Source of the DNA: Treponema sp.
GTDB taxonomy: Bacteria > Spirochaetota > Spirochaetia > Treponematales > Breznakiellaceae
Reading direction: 5' to 3'
DNA length: 9,173 bases
Assembly: GCA_031261385.1 (NCBI GenBank)
Contig: JAISJS010000113.1
Location: 1 to 9,173, forward strand
Shown here: piece by piece, positions 1 to 7,521 of the stretch
Numbering within the stretch: the stretch's first letter is position 1
Layout of the letters: each line of letters begins with the position of its first letter
The notes under the pieces: generated by a model
Told to the model about the DNA's origin: nothing
The model's database searches: none
What the model saw: the letters and a program-made list of their open reading frames with translations, nothing else
Position numbers and translations under genes: made by a program

Positions 1-1304
1 CCGAAGCCCATGGCGCCCATGCCGCCCGATGTCAGAAAAGAGCGGGGACGCTTAAACGGATAAAACTGCGCCGTCCACATCTGATGCTGCCCCACATCGG
101 TGACTACTATGGCTTCATCACCTATACGCTTTGCCGTTTCCTGAATGACAAAACGCGGATGAAGCGCCGTCTTGCGGTGATGGTCTTTTGGAATTGCCGA
201 CTTCCACTGCGCAATTTCATCATTCCAGTCGGTTTCCATTTTGACCGGGAGTTCTTTTAAAATCCGGTCAAGAGTTATCTTGACATCTCCCGCCACACCA
301 AAAGTAGATTGGACATTCTTGTTGATTTCTGCGGGATCAATATCGAGATGCAGTATCTTTGCCGAGCTCGCAAATTTTTCCACCTGACTGGTAACCCGGT
401 CGGAAAAACGGGCGCCTATTGCCACAAGAAGGTCTGCCTTCTGTACCGCCTTGTTGGATGCCACGGTTCCGTGCATACCGATAAGTCCCGTGCAGAGTTT
501 ATGATCATAGGGAAACGCACCGCTGGCCATAAGGCTTAAAGACACCGGAGCATTGAGGCGCTCTGCGAGTTTTTTAAGCTCTTCGCAGGCCCCGGAGATA
601 ATAACCCCGCCTCCCGCATACAGCACAGGCCGTTTTGCTTCGGCCAGCATCGCCGCCGCCTTTTTTATATCGTCACCGGTAAAAGTCTGCCGCTCATTAC
701 GTTCTGCGAGCCGTTCTGCCCGCGCGCCAATCACGCCCCCATCTTTCCCCATAACTGCATTTTTCTTTCCGGATTTCCCAAGCGGCTTCCATTCGCCCAG
801 CATTGCGGTAATATCCTTGGGAATATCAATCAGCACCGGCCCCGGCCGCCCGGACTTTGCAACAATAAACGCTTCACGGACAATCTCGGCAAGATCGTTT
901 ATATCTTTGACGATCCAGTTATGCTTTACGATGGGCATCGTAATCCCGGTAATATCAACTTCCTGAAAACTGTCTTTACCGAGCAGCGGCCTTGCCACGT
1001 TTCCGGTTATCGCCACCATAGGCACCGAGTCGATGGCGGCAGTGGCAATGCCGGTCACCAGATTCGTAGCCCCCGGCCCCGATGTGGCAAGGCATACGCC
1101 GACCTTTCCTGTTGAGCGGGCATAGCCGTCCGCAGCATGGGCGGCGTGCTGTTCATGGCTCACAAGGATATGGTGTATACGCTTCTTTTGCTTATAGAGT
1201 TCATCATAAATATATAAGACCGATCCGCCCGGATATCCAAAGATCGTATCCACACCCTGTTCGATGAGCGCCTCAATAAGAATCCGTGCGCCTGTATACT
1301 GCAT
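1..1304 (-). CDS. ilvB: Acetohydroxyacid synthase large (catalytic) subunit, 3' end cut off by window
   Basis: This ThDP-dependent enzyme joins two pyruvates to acetolactate, or pyruvate and 2-oxobutanoate to acetohydroxybutyrate: the first common step to valine, leucine and isoleucine. I read 434 codons before the window ends; the family is usually about 560-600 residues, so the C-terminal part with the ThDP/Mg-binding GDG...N motif is missing. Visible are the start of the N-terminal PYR domain (YPGGSVLYIYDEL, about 24-36), the catalytic glutamate E51 in SHEQHAAHAADGYAR, the SGPGATN loop (75-81), GRPGPVLIDIPKD (152-164), the central FAD-binding domain (about 210-350) and VTDVGQHQMW (401-410), which opens the ThDP-binding domain. 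The linker after IPKD looks about 15 residues longer than in typical enzymes. The ATG at 1304 is chosen because AGGAG (1310-1314) sits 5 nt upstream and MQYTGARILIEALIEQGV matches family N-termini. It follows ilvD by 27 nt. Confidence 0.95.
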   Translation of the reverse strand, partial: MQYTGARILIEALIEQGVDTIFGYPGGSVLYIYDELYKQKKRIHHILVSHEQHAAHAADGYARSTGKVGVCLATSGPGATNLVTGIATAAIDSVPMVAITGNVARPLLGKDSFQEVDITGITMPIVKHNWIVKDINDLAEIVREAFIVAKSGRPGPVLIDIPKDITAMLGEWKPLGKSGKKNAVMGKDGGVIGARAERLAERNERQTFTGDDIKKAAAMLAEAKRPVLYAGGGVIISGACEELKKLAERLNAPVSLSLMASGAFPYDHKLCTGLIGMHGTVASNKAVQKADLLVAIGARFSDRVTSQVEKFASSAKILHLDIDPAEINKNVQSTFGVAGDVKITLDRILKELPVKMETDWNDEIAQWKSAIPKDHHRKTALHPRFVIQETAKRIGDEAIVVTDVGQHQMWTAQFYPFKRPRSFLTSGGMGAMGF

Positions 1305-1305
1305 A

Positions 1306-1332
1306 TTAACTCCTACGCGAATAAATTCGCAT
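1306..1332 (-). promoter_or_regulatory. Possible 8-codon minicistron bridging the ilvD stop and ilvB start
   Basis: The ilvD stop TAA shares one base with an ATG (TAATG, 1330-1334). That ATG opens an 8-codon frame (MRIYSRRS) whose TAA (1306-1308) ends one base before the ilvB ATG. An AAGGAG lies upstream but only 2 nt from this ATG, which is too close for a good start. Inside the frame is a short inverted repeat, gcgaat/attcgc, at 1317-1330 with almost no loop. The frame could pass terminating ribosomes from ilvD to ilvB, or it may be chance. There is no run of Ile, Leu or Val codons, so it is not an attenuation leader. Confidence 0.25.
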
Positions 1333-3014
1333 TACTCCTTAAAAATTGCGCCGGATGCGGCGGAACTTACCTGTTTGGCATAACGGGCCAGATAGCCGGA
1401 AGTCACCTTTGGCGGCAGCGGTTTCCACTCCGCCCTGCGCTTTGCAATTTCCTCACCGGAAATTTTTACGCTGATAGTCCGCGCATCAATGTCGATGGAG
1501 ATGAGGTCCCCGTCTTTAAGGAGGCCGATGATCCCGCCCTCGGCAGCCTCCGGGCTTATGTGTCCGATAGCCGCCCCCCGCGTCGCCCCGGAAAAACGTC
1601 CATCGGTTATCAGGGCGACCTTGTCGTCCAGACCCATCCCGGCAAGGGCGGCGGTGGGGCCGAGCATTTCTTTCATACCGGGACCCCCTTTCGGCCCTTC
1701 ATAGCGTATAACGATAACATCATCGCTTTTAATTCTGCCGCCCATAATCGCGTCAAAAGCCGCTTCCTCGGCATCGAAAACCCGTGCAGGCCCTTCATGC
1801 TTTAACATATTCGGAGCAACGGCGCTCCGTTTGACGACACAGCCGTCGGGGGCAAGGTTCCCCCGCAGCGCGGCAAGTCCGCCGGTCGGTGAATACGGAT
1901 TTTCAATGGGACGTATCACGCCGCCCGCCGCCGTATCGCGGTTTACCACATCCTTCACGCTGTCTTTCAAGGTACCATAAACCGTCGGAGCGTTTACATC
2001 AATCAGATTCTTCTTTGCCAATTCCGCAAACACCGCGGGAATCCCCCCTGCGGCATGAAGGTCTTCGATAGCGTCAGGACCTGCAGGAGCCAACTTGCAC
2101 AAATTAGGCGTCACGGCGCTGATCTTGTTAAGGAGATCCAAATCGATTTTAACACCCGCTTCATGGGCTATCGCGGGAAGATGTAAAGTCGTATTGGTAG
2201 AACAGCCCAAAGCCATATCAAGCGCCAGAGCGTTCACAAAAGCCTTTTCCGTCATAATCGAACGGGGACGTATATCCTTTTTAAGCACATCCATAACAAG
2301 AAAGCCGGTGCGCTTTGCAAGCCGCAGGCGTTCACCCATTACCGCAGGAATTGTCCCGTTACCGGGCAGAGCCATACCAAGCGCTTCGGTGACGCAGTTC
2401 ATCGAATTGGCGGTGAACATTCCCGAACAGGAACCGCAGCCGGGGCAGCTTGCATCTTCAAGCTCGGCAAGTTCCGCTTCGCTCATCTTCCCTGCGCTAA
2501 CAGCGCCTACCGCTTCAAACATTGTGGTTAAAGTAAGCGGGGTGTCGTTACGGGCCGCCCCTTTCCGTCTGCCGGCAAGCATGGGACCGCCTGACACAAA
2601 AACCCCCGGCAGGTTAAGCCGCGCCGCCGCCATCAGCATACCAGGCACGATCTTGTCGCAGTTGGGAATAAAAATCAGCGCGTCAAAACAGTGGGCCTGA
2701 GCCATACATTCGATCGAGTCGGCGATAAGTTCCCGTGTCGGGAGTGAGTAGCGCATCCCCTCATGACCCATGGCGATCCCGTCACAAACACCAATTACCG
2801 GGAAAATCACCGGCACCCCACCCGCAGAACGCACCCCATCGGCGGCGGCCTTCGCAATGGTATCAAGGTGCAGATGACCCGGAACAATTTCGCTTTTGGC
2901 AGCAGCAATGCCGATCAAGGGCCGGTTAAATTCTTCATCAATAAAGCCCATAGCCTTAAACAGAGAACGGTGCGGGGCTCGTGCTGTACCCTTGTTGACC
3001 AAATCGCTTCGCAT
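1332..3014 (-). CDS. ilvD: Dihydroxy-acid dehydratase
   Basis: This Fe-S enzyme dehydrates the dihydroxy acids to 2-oxoisovalerate and 2-oxo-3-methylvalerate, the third common step for valine and isoleucine. The 560-residue product has the family's full length. Visible motifs are CDGIAMGHEGM (77-87, with metal ligand D78), PNCDKIVPGM (117-126, with cluster cysteine C119, D120 and K121, the lysine carbamylated in this family), SCPGCGSCSGMFTANSMN (189-206), EGPKGGPGMKEML (439-451) and DGRFSG (471-476, with catalytic S475). At 44-47 it reads VPGH, like the E. coli enzyme. It does not have the PCN cysteine motif of plant and mycobacterial [2Fe-2S] enzymes, so an E. coli-like oxygen-sensitive cluster is inferred. 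The ATG at 3014 has AGGAG (3023-3027) 8 nt upstream. The gene is separated from leuB by a 157-nt gap that is mostly an inverted repeat. Confidence 0.97.
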   Translation of the reverse strand: MRSDLVNKGTARAPHRSLFKAMGFIDEEFNRPLIGIAAAKSEIVPGHLHLDTIAKAAADGVRSAGGVPVIFPVIGVCDGIAMGHEGMRYSLPTRELIADSIECMAQAHCFDALIFIPNCDKIVPGMLMAAARLNLPGVFVSGGPMLAGRRKGAARNDTPLTLTTMFEAVGAVSAGKMSEAELAELEDASCPGCGSCSGMFTANSMNCVTEALGMALPGNGTIPAVMGERLRLAKRTGFLVMDVLKKDIRPRSIMTEKAFVNALALDMALGCSTNTTLHLPAIAHEAGVKIDLDLLNKISAVTPNLCKLAPAGPDAIEDLHAAGGIPAVFAELAKKNLIDVNAPTVYGTLKDSVKDVVNRDTAAGGVIRPIENPYSPTGGLAALRGNLAPDGCVVKRSAVAPNMLKHEGPARVFDAEEAAFDAIMGGRIKSDDVIVIRYEGPKGGPGMKEMLGPTAALAGMGLDDKVALITDGRFSGATRGAAIGHISPEAAEGGIIGLLKDGDLISIDIDARTISVKISGEEIAKRRAEWKPLPPKVTSGYLARYAKQVSSAASGAIFKE

Positions 3015-3049
3015 ACTATTAACTCCTAAAAAACAAGATTAAGAATTTT

Positions 3050-3167
3050 AACCACGAAGGACACGAAGGACTCAAAGTTTAGAAGGATCGGAGTTCCTCA
3101 CTTTCTCTTTCCTTTGTGTTCCTCGGCGTCCTCCGCGGTTTTCTTCTTCTCTGCGTCCTCTGCGGTA
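3050..3167. repeat. Inverted repeat of ACGAAGGAC type in the leuB-ilvD gap
   Basis: This region fills most of the 157-nt gap (3015-3171). One arm, 3050-3077, starts AACCACGAAGGACACG. A second arm, 3112-3140, is its inverted counterpart. A third, partial arm at 3141-3167 has the same orientation as the second. Read as mRNA (minus strand), the two main arms form about 26 pairs around a loop of roughly 34 nt. Most differences between the arms are G/A or C/T changes that keep G-U pairing. Each arm is built from a roughly 9-bp unit (ACGAAGGAC). I recall similar ACCACGAAGGACACG repeats between genes in unrelated bacteria, but cannot confirm that here. Without 3050-3167 the gap would be 39 nt, so it looks like an insertion into the operon. 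Confidence 0.75.
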
Positions 3168-3171
3168 AATC

Positions 3172-4317
3172 TTAAATATTCTCTATTGCCTTGAGTACCG
3201 CCTGACCCATTTCCTTTGTACCAACAATTTTCTCCGCTGTCCCTGCGCCCCGGTTGGCAATGTCCTTGGTCCGCAGACCTGAATCCAAAACCCGATTAAC
3301 GGCGGTTTCGATTGCGGCGGCTTCTTTTTCCAAACCGAATGAATAGCGGAGCATCATCGCCGTGGAAAGTATCGTTGCCAAAGGGTTTGCAAGGTCTTTC
3401 CCGGCAATATCAGGCGCGGAACCGTGAATGGGTTCATACATACCCATAACCGTTTTTTTGTCTGATGAATTACCGGAAGCCGGCGAATCCGCGGCTCCAA
3501 GACTCGCGGACGCAAGCATGCCGATAGAACCGGTGAGCACCGACGCCTCATCGGAGAGTATGTCGCCAAAAAGGTTTGAGGTGACGATCACGTCGAACTG
3601 GCCGGGGGCGCGGACAAGCTGCATGGCGGCATTATCCACATACAGGTAACTCGTCTCGATATCGGGATAGTCTTTTGAAACATCGGCGGCCACTTCGCGC
3701 CAGAAACGGGATGATTCAAGGATATTGGCCTTGTCCACGATGCAGAGTTTTTTGCGGCGTCCGGAAGCCGCCGTGTAAGCCGTCCGCAGAACCCGTTCAA
3801 TCTCGTGCCGGGAATAAGACTCGGTATCAAAGGCCGTGTTGCCGTCGGCGCTGCGGCCGCGGTTACCAAAATACAGCCCGCCGATAAGTTCCCGCACGAT
3901 GAGGAGATCAAAACTTGGCTTGCCTTCGCTGTTAGACGCAATAAGAACCTCATCTTTAAGGGGGCAGGCAAAACGAAGCTGGGGAAGCAGCGCCGCAGGA
4001 CGAAGATTTGCAAATACGCCAAGTCCCGCGCGCAGACCCAAAAGCCCCCGCTCAGGACGAAGATGTCCTGGCAGGGTATCCCACTTTGGTCCGCCCAAAG
4101 CGCCCAGCAGCAGGGCGTCACATTGTTTTACCGCCTCAAGACTTTCTTCGGGCAGCGGTTCACCGGTTTCGTCAATAGCCTTGCCGCCCGCGAGAACTTC
4201 AACATAGTTAAAAATATGCCCGTACTTATCGCCCACAGCGTCAAGCACTTCTGTCGCAGCGCCAACAACCTCCGGACCAATCCCGTCACCGGGAATCAAT
4301 GCTACAGAATAATTCAT
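3172..4317 (-). CDS. leuB: 3-isopropylmalate dehydrogenase, probably also beta-methylmalate dehydrogenase
   Basis: LeuB oxidatively decarboxylates 3-isopropylmalate for leucine. In organisms using the citramalate route it commonly also oxidises beta-methylmalate to 2-oxobutanoate, and cimA next door makes that likely here. The 381 residues are about 20 more than usual. Recognisable parts are IPGDGIGPE (8-16), the substrate loop RPERGLLGLR (87-96) with the E89, L92 and L93 typical of isopropylmalate enzymes, R96, R106, R142, Y149, K196, and metal ligands D228, D252 and D256, then EPIHGSAPDIAGK (295-307) for NAD binding. Oddities are RELIGG where RELTGG is usual, MLASASL instead of MLPSASL, and about 13 extra residues (roughly 277-290, coded at 3448-3489) rich in Ser, Asn and Lys just before the EPIHG loop. 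The ATG overlaps the cimA stop as ATGA, with GGAGG (4323-4327) 5 nt upstream, so coupled translation is likely. Confidence 0.95.
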   Translation of the reverse strand: MNYSVALIPGDGIGPEVVGAATEVLDAVGDKYGHIFNYVEVLAGGKAIDETGEPLPEESLEAVKQCDALLLGALGGPKWDTLPGHLRPERGLLGLRAGLGVFANLRPAALLPQLRFACPLKDEVLIASNSEGKPSFDLLIVRELIGGLYFGNRGRSADGNTAFDTESYSRHEIERVLRTAYTAASGRRKKLCIVDKANILESSRFWREVAADVSKDYPDIETSYLYVDNAAMQLVRAPGQFDVIVTSNLFGDILSDEASVLTGSIGMLASASLGAADSPASGNSSDKKTVMGMYEPIHGSAPDIAGKDLANPLATILSTAMMLRYSFGLEKEAAAIETAVNRVLDSGLRTKDIANRGAGTAEKIVGTKEMGQAVLKAIENI

Positions 4318-5963
4318 TCTTTCCTCCGTTCAATATCCCCAATAAGTTTATACTCGATTGAATCTACGAGCGCCGCACGGCTTGCATCGATAATGTCCGC
4401 CGAAACCCCCACGGTAGTCCACCGGTTAATGCCGTCGGTGGATTCTATGAGAACCCGGACCTTTGCGGCGGTTGCGTCCTTGCCGTCAATGACACGAACC
4501 TTGTAATCATCCAACCGAACCTTAACCAGTTCAGGATAAAACCTTGCAAGGGCACGCCTAAGCGCGCCGTCGAGTGCGTTTACCGGCCCGTCGCCTTCTG
4601 CGGCTGCAATCTCGGACTGACTTTCAACTAACACCTTGACCCATGCATGGGAACAGGCAATAGTATTTCCCGTAGGATGTTCACTGACCACACGGTACGC
4701 CTGGATGGTAAAAAGCGGTTTATCGTGAACATGCTTTTCGGGAAACTGCATGGCAAATTCCCGCCTTACCATTAATTCAAAACTTGCATCGGCGCTTTCA
4801 AACTGCCAGCCTTCGCCTTCAAGATTTTTCATCTTCTCGGCGAGAGAGGCCGTTACCGGATGATCCTTTGTAATCGAAGGCTCTATCTTCTTTGCCCGCT
4901 CTGCAATGGCGGAACGGCCTCCCACTTCACTCATCAAAAAATGCCGGCCGTTTCCCACGAGGGCAGGATCAATATGTTCAAACGATTTATTAAGCTTGAG
5001 TATCCCGTCGGCGTGCATACCGGCCTTATGCGAAAAAGCCCGGCGGCCCACATAGGGCATGCTTTCGCTTACCGACACATTTGCAATCTCGGCAACCTTC
5101 CGGGTCAATTCGGAAAGATGGGCAAGATTTCCTTCAGGAAGACAGCGTTTTCCCATTTTAAGTTCGATGCTCGGGATAACAGAGGCAAGAGTAGTGTTGC
5201 CGCATCTCTCACCAAAACCTGCAAGCGTCCCCTGCACATGGGCGGCTCCCGCCTGTACCGCCGCAATGGTATTGGCGCTTGCCATATCGGAATCGTTGTG
5301 GGCGTGGATACCGAGAAGAAGGGTGGAGGGAGGAAGAAGGGTGGAGGGAGGAAAGAGGAGGGAGGATACTGCTTTGACTCCGGCGGTGATGACATCGGGG
5401 AAATTGCCGCCGTTGGTGTCGCAGAGGACGATACGGTCGGCGCCGGCATCTACGGCGGCCTTAATCGTGGAAAGCGCATATTCGCCGTTGGCCTTCCAGC
5501 CGTCAAAAAAATGTTCGGCGTCATAGATGACAATTCGGCCTCTATTTTTCAGGAATTGCACGGTCTCGGCAATCATGGCGATGTTTTCTTCAAGGCTCAC
5601 CCGGAGAACCTGCGTCACATGGAGATCCCAACTTTTGCCGAAGATCACCACCGCCTCTGTCCCCGCTTCAAGGAGACTCCGCAGTTGAGGATCGTCTGCT
5701 GGCGCGATCCCTTTTTTGCGGGTGGAACCGAATGCACAAAGCCGGGCGTTTTTAAATTTGAGCCCTTTGGCAAGACGGAAAAATTCCATATCCTTGGGAT
5801 TGCTGCCGGGGTTCCCCGCCTCTATCCAGCTGACTCCAAGTTCATCAAGGGCTTCCGCGATGGCAATTTTATCACGCACCGAAAAACTTATCCCTTCCCC
5901 CTGCGCCCCATCGCGCAGCGTGGTATCGAGAATTTCAACTGTATCCAACCGTTCACTGTTCAC
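4314..5963 (-). CDS. cimA: (R)-citramalate synthase, with in-frame repeat insertion
   Basis: CimA condenses pyruvate and acetyl-CoA to citramalate, giving a threonine-independent route to 2-oxobutanoate and isoleucine. The DTTLRDGAQGEGISFSV start (13-29) and EAGNPGSNPKDMEFF (48-62) match the long citramalate synthase family known from Geobacter and Leptospira; authentic LeuA has DGEQAPG instead. Other motifs are catalytic R17 and D18, metal ligands D13, H220 and H222 (GIHAHND), GFGERCGNTTL (249-259), SHKAGMHADGIL (311-322) and HIDPALVGN (330-338). A LeuA-type regulatory domain follows (about 395-549), the probable isoleucine feedback site. Residues 205-216 are PPSTLL twice, encoded by an 18-bp tandem repeat just before the HAHND strand. 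The start is GTG at 5963, inside the end of leuA (11-nt overlap), with AGAGG (5969-5973) 5 nt upstream; the stop overlaps leuB. A second isopropylmalate synthase is the alternative reading, but the N-terminal motifs argue against it. Confidence 0.93.
   Translation of the reverse strand: MNSERLDTVEILDTTLRDGAQGEGISFSVRDKIAIAEALDELGVSWIEAGNPGSNPKDMEFFRLAKGLKFKNARLCAFGSTRKKGIAPADDPQLRSLLEAGTEAVVIFGKSWDLHVTQVLRVSLEENIAMIAETVQFLKNRGRIVIYDAEHFFDGWKANGEYALSTIKAAVDAGADRIVLCDTNGGNFPDVITAGVKAVSSLLFPPSTLLPPSTLLLGIHAHNDSDMASANTIAAVQAGAAHVQGTLAGFGERCGNTTLASVIPSIELKMGKRCLPEGNLAHLSELTRKVAEIANVSVSESMPYVGRRAFSHKAGMHADGILKLNKSFEHIDPALVGNGRHFLMSEVGGRSAIAERAKKIEPSITKDHPVTASLAEKMKNLEGEGWQFESADASFELMVRREFAMQFPEKHVHDKPLFTIQAYRVVSEHPTGNTIACSHAWVKVLVESQSEIAAAEGDGPVNALDGALRRALARFYPELVKVRLDDYKVRVIDGKDATAAKVRVLIESTDGINRWTTVGVSADIIDASRAALVDSIEYKLIGDIERRKE
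5315..5366. repeat. 18-bp polypurine tandem repeat inside cimA
   Basis: On the plus strand the unit gaagaagggtggagggag occurs twice perfectly (5315-5332 and 5333-5350), followed by a degenerate third partial copy (5351-5366). Because 18 bp is six codons, the repeat stays in frame and encodes PPSTLL twice in CimA. The plus (template) strand is almost pure purine. Each unit has GG-GG-GGG-GG spaced by single bases, which fits a two-quartet G-quadruplex pattern and a possible triplex tract. Composition and sequence are unlike the surrounding gene. Confidence 0.9.
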
Positions 5964-7491
5964 TTTTACCTCTTAATTCCCACTCCATTGCGTTTATCGC
6001 CGAGAGGTACGCCTTTATTGACGATTCCACCACATCGGTGGAAACCCCGCGCCCGTTCCAGTGCCGCCCATTCATGCTGATCTTTACCATTGTTTCACCC
6101 TGGGCGCTTGAACTGCCGGTGATAGCCCCGATTTCGTAAAGGTCAAGTTCCGGTTCCCTTCCGACAATCTGATTGATCGCCTTGAAGATAGAGTCGATGG
6201 GGCCGTCGCCCATGCTGACAAGTTTTTTTGCCTGCCCGTCTTTGTGCTGAAGCCGTATCGTACCGCTTGCGCCTAACGCAGAGCCGGTGTTCACCGCCCA
6301 GTGGTCGAGTTTCCAGGTTTCCGGAACCGCCACGGCGGCGTCCATTACGAGCGCTTCAATGTCGCGGTCGCTGACCACTTTCTTTTTATCGGCAAGGTCC
6401 TTAAACTCGGCAAAAACTTTTTCGAGCGTTTCCGCAGAAACGGCAAGCCCCAGATCCTTTAAACGATCTTCAAAGGCATGGCGGCCAGAATGTTTACCCA
6501 GCACCATCTGGTTTTTGGAGATACCTACCGATTCGGGCGTCATGATTTCGTAGGTGGCACGGTTCGCCAAAACGCCGTGCTGATGGATACCCGCCTCATG
6601 GGCAAAGGCGTTCTCTCCGACAATGGCCTTGTTCGGCTGAACCTTTACCCCGGTTACCTGAGTCACAAGACGGCTCGCCTGATATATCTGTGTCGCGTCA
6701 ATACGGGTATCAGCCTTAAAAAATTCCCTGCGCACCCGCAGCGCCATGACAATTTCTTCAAGCGATGCATTCCCCGCCCGCTCGCCTATGCCGTTTATCG
6801 TACACTCAATTTGATCCGCCCCTGCCCGCACGGCGGCAATGCTGTTTGCGACGCCAAGCCCCAGATCATTGTGGCAGTGCGTTGAAAGGGCCGCCTTTTC
6901 GATATTCGGCGTATGCTCCTTTAAGTAACGGATAAATTTCCCAAACTCATCGGGCATGGCGTAGCCCACCGTGTCGGGCGCGTTCACCGTTAGGGCCCCT
7001 GCGGCAATCGCCGCGCCAAAAACCCTGCAGACAAAATCTGGATCGCTGCGGAAAGCATCCTCGGCGGAAAATTCTATATCGCTGCAAAATTTTTTTGCAT
7101 ACTTTACCGCAGACACCGCCTGCTCCAAAACCTGATCGGGCGTCATCCGCAGCTTGTACTCCATATGGATGGGACTTGTCGCAAGAAAAATATGAATCCT
7201 GGGACTTGCCGCCTTTGCAAGCGCCTCCCGCCCCGCATCGATATCCTTTTCAAGAGACCGGCAGAGCCCCGCCACCGAACAATCTTTTATAACGCCGGCA
7301 ATAGCCCGCACCGATTCCAAATCCCCGGGACTTGAAGCCGGGAACCCCGCTTCCATCACATCCACCCCGAGTTTTTCAAGCCGCCTTGCAACCTCAAGCT
7401 TTTCCTGGGAATTCATACTGCACCCCGGCGCCTGCTCCCCATCCCGCAGGGTAGTATCAAATATCTTTATACAACGATAGTCATCACTCAT
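5953..7491 (-). CDS. leuA: 2-isopropylmalate synthase
   Basis: LeuA condenses 2-oxoisovalerate with acetyl-CoA, the committed step of leucine synthesis. The 512 residues match the usual bacterial length. The N-terminal TIM barrel shows FDTTLRDGEQAPG (11-23) with D12, R16 and D17, then EAGFPASSPGD (47-57), APDTVGYAMP (171-180), metal ligands H205 and H207 in THCHND, and GERAGNASLEE (236-246). These are followed by HEAGIHQHGVL (298-308) and GKHSGRHAF (332-340), then a C-terminal regulatory domain (about 385-500), the likely site of leucine feedback inhibition. The presence of both DGEQAPG-type LeuA and DGAQGEG-type CimA side by side supports two distinct functions. The ATG at 7491 is chosen because it alone is in frame among four ATGs spaced 7 nt apart, with GAGGA (7499-7503) 7 nt upstream. 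Its 3' end overlaps the cimA start. Confidence 0.96.
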   Translation of the reverse strand: MSDDYRCIKIFDTTLRDGEQAPGCSMNSQEKLEVARRLEKLGVDVMEAGFPASSPGDLESVRAIAGVIKDCSVAGLCRSLEKDIDAGREALAKAASPRIHIFLATSPIHMEYKLRMTPDQVLEQAVSAVKYAKKFCSDIEFSAEDAFRSDPDFVCRVFGAAIAAGALTVNAPDTVGYAMPDEFGKFIRYLKEHTPNIEKAALSTHCHNDLGLGVANSIAAVRAGADQIECTINGIGERAGNASLEEIVMALRVRREFFKADTRIDATQIYQASRLVTQVTGVKVQPNKAIVGENAFAHEAGIHQHGVLANRATYEIMTPESVGISKNQMVLGKHSGRHAFEDRLKDLGLAVSAETLEKVFAEFKDLADKKKVVSDRDIEALVMDAAVAVPETWKLDHWAVNTGSALGASGTIRLQHKDGQAKKLVSMGDGPIDSIFKAINQIVGREPELDLYEIGAITGSSSAQGETMVKISMNGRHWNGRGVSTDVVESSIKAYLSAINAMEWELRGKSEQ

Positions 7492-7505
7492 TCCTCATTC
7501 CTCAT
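7484..7505 (-). promoter_or_regulatory. Heptamer ladder of four ATGs at the leuA start
   Basis: On the coding strand ATG occurs at 7505, 7498, 7491 and 7484, each 7 nt apart, made by a repeated ATGAGGA heptamer, so each ATG is in a different frame from the next. Only 7491 leads into LeuA. The best upstream Shine-Dalgarno, AGGAG at 7512-7516, is ideally spaced (6 nt) for the first ATG, 7505. That frame runs five codons (MRNEE) and stops with a TGA (7488-7490) overlapping the leuA ATG as ATGA. The second ATG opens a four-codon frame that stops at 7484-7486. The leuA start also has its own GAGGA, so coupling through the minicistron is possible but not required. Confidence 0.5.
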
Positions 7506-7521
7506 TTCTAACTCCTACCTC

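Noticed and set aside
3050..3167. CRISPR array
   Set aside because: The repeats are short, degenerate and inverted, with no regular unique spacers and no cas genes.
3448..3489. Programmed frameshift site at the A7 run in leuB
   Set aside because: The run reads AAA AAA ACG in frame and does not fit the X XXY YYZ slippery pattern in the correct phase. The frame is open throughout and motifs resume normally after it.
3588..4317. Long alternative frames within leuB on both strands
   Set aside because: Products look compositionally random and lack family motifs, while leuB has a complete set of catalytic residues in its own frame.
4860..6080. 406-codon plus-strand open frame opposite cimA and the leuA end
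   Set aside because: It lies antisense to two strongly supported genes. Its product has no recognisable domain, and its GGGRKK repeats simply translate the cimA polypurine repeat on the other strand. It is a codon-bias shadow.
7484..7505. Leader peptide for leucine attenuation upstream of leuA
   Set aside because: The minicistrons contain no leucine codons, and no terminator hairpin follows; they are better seen as start-site context.
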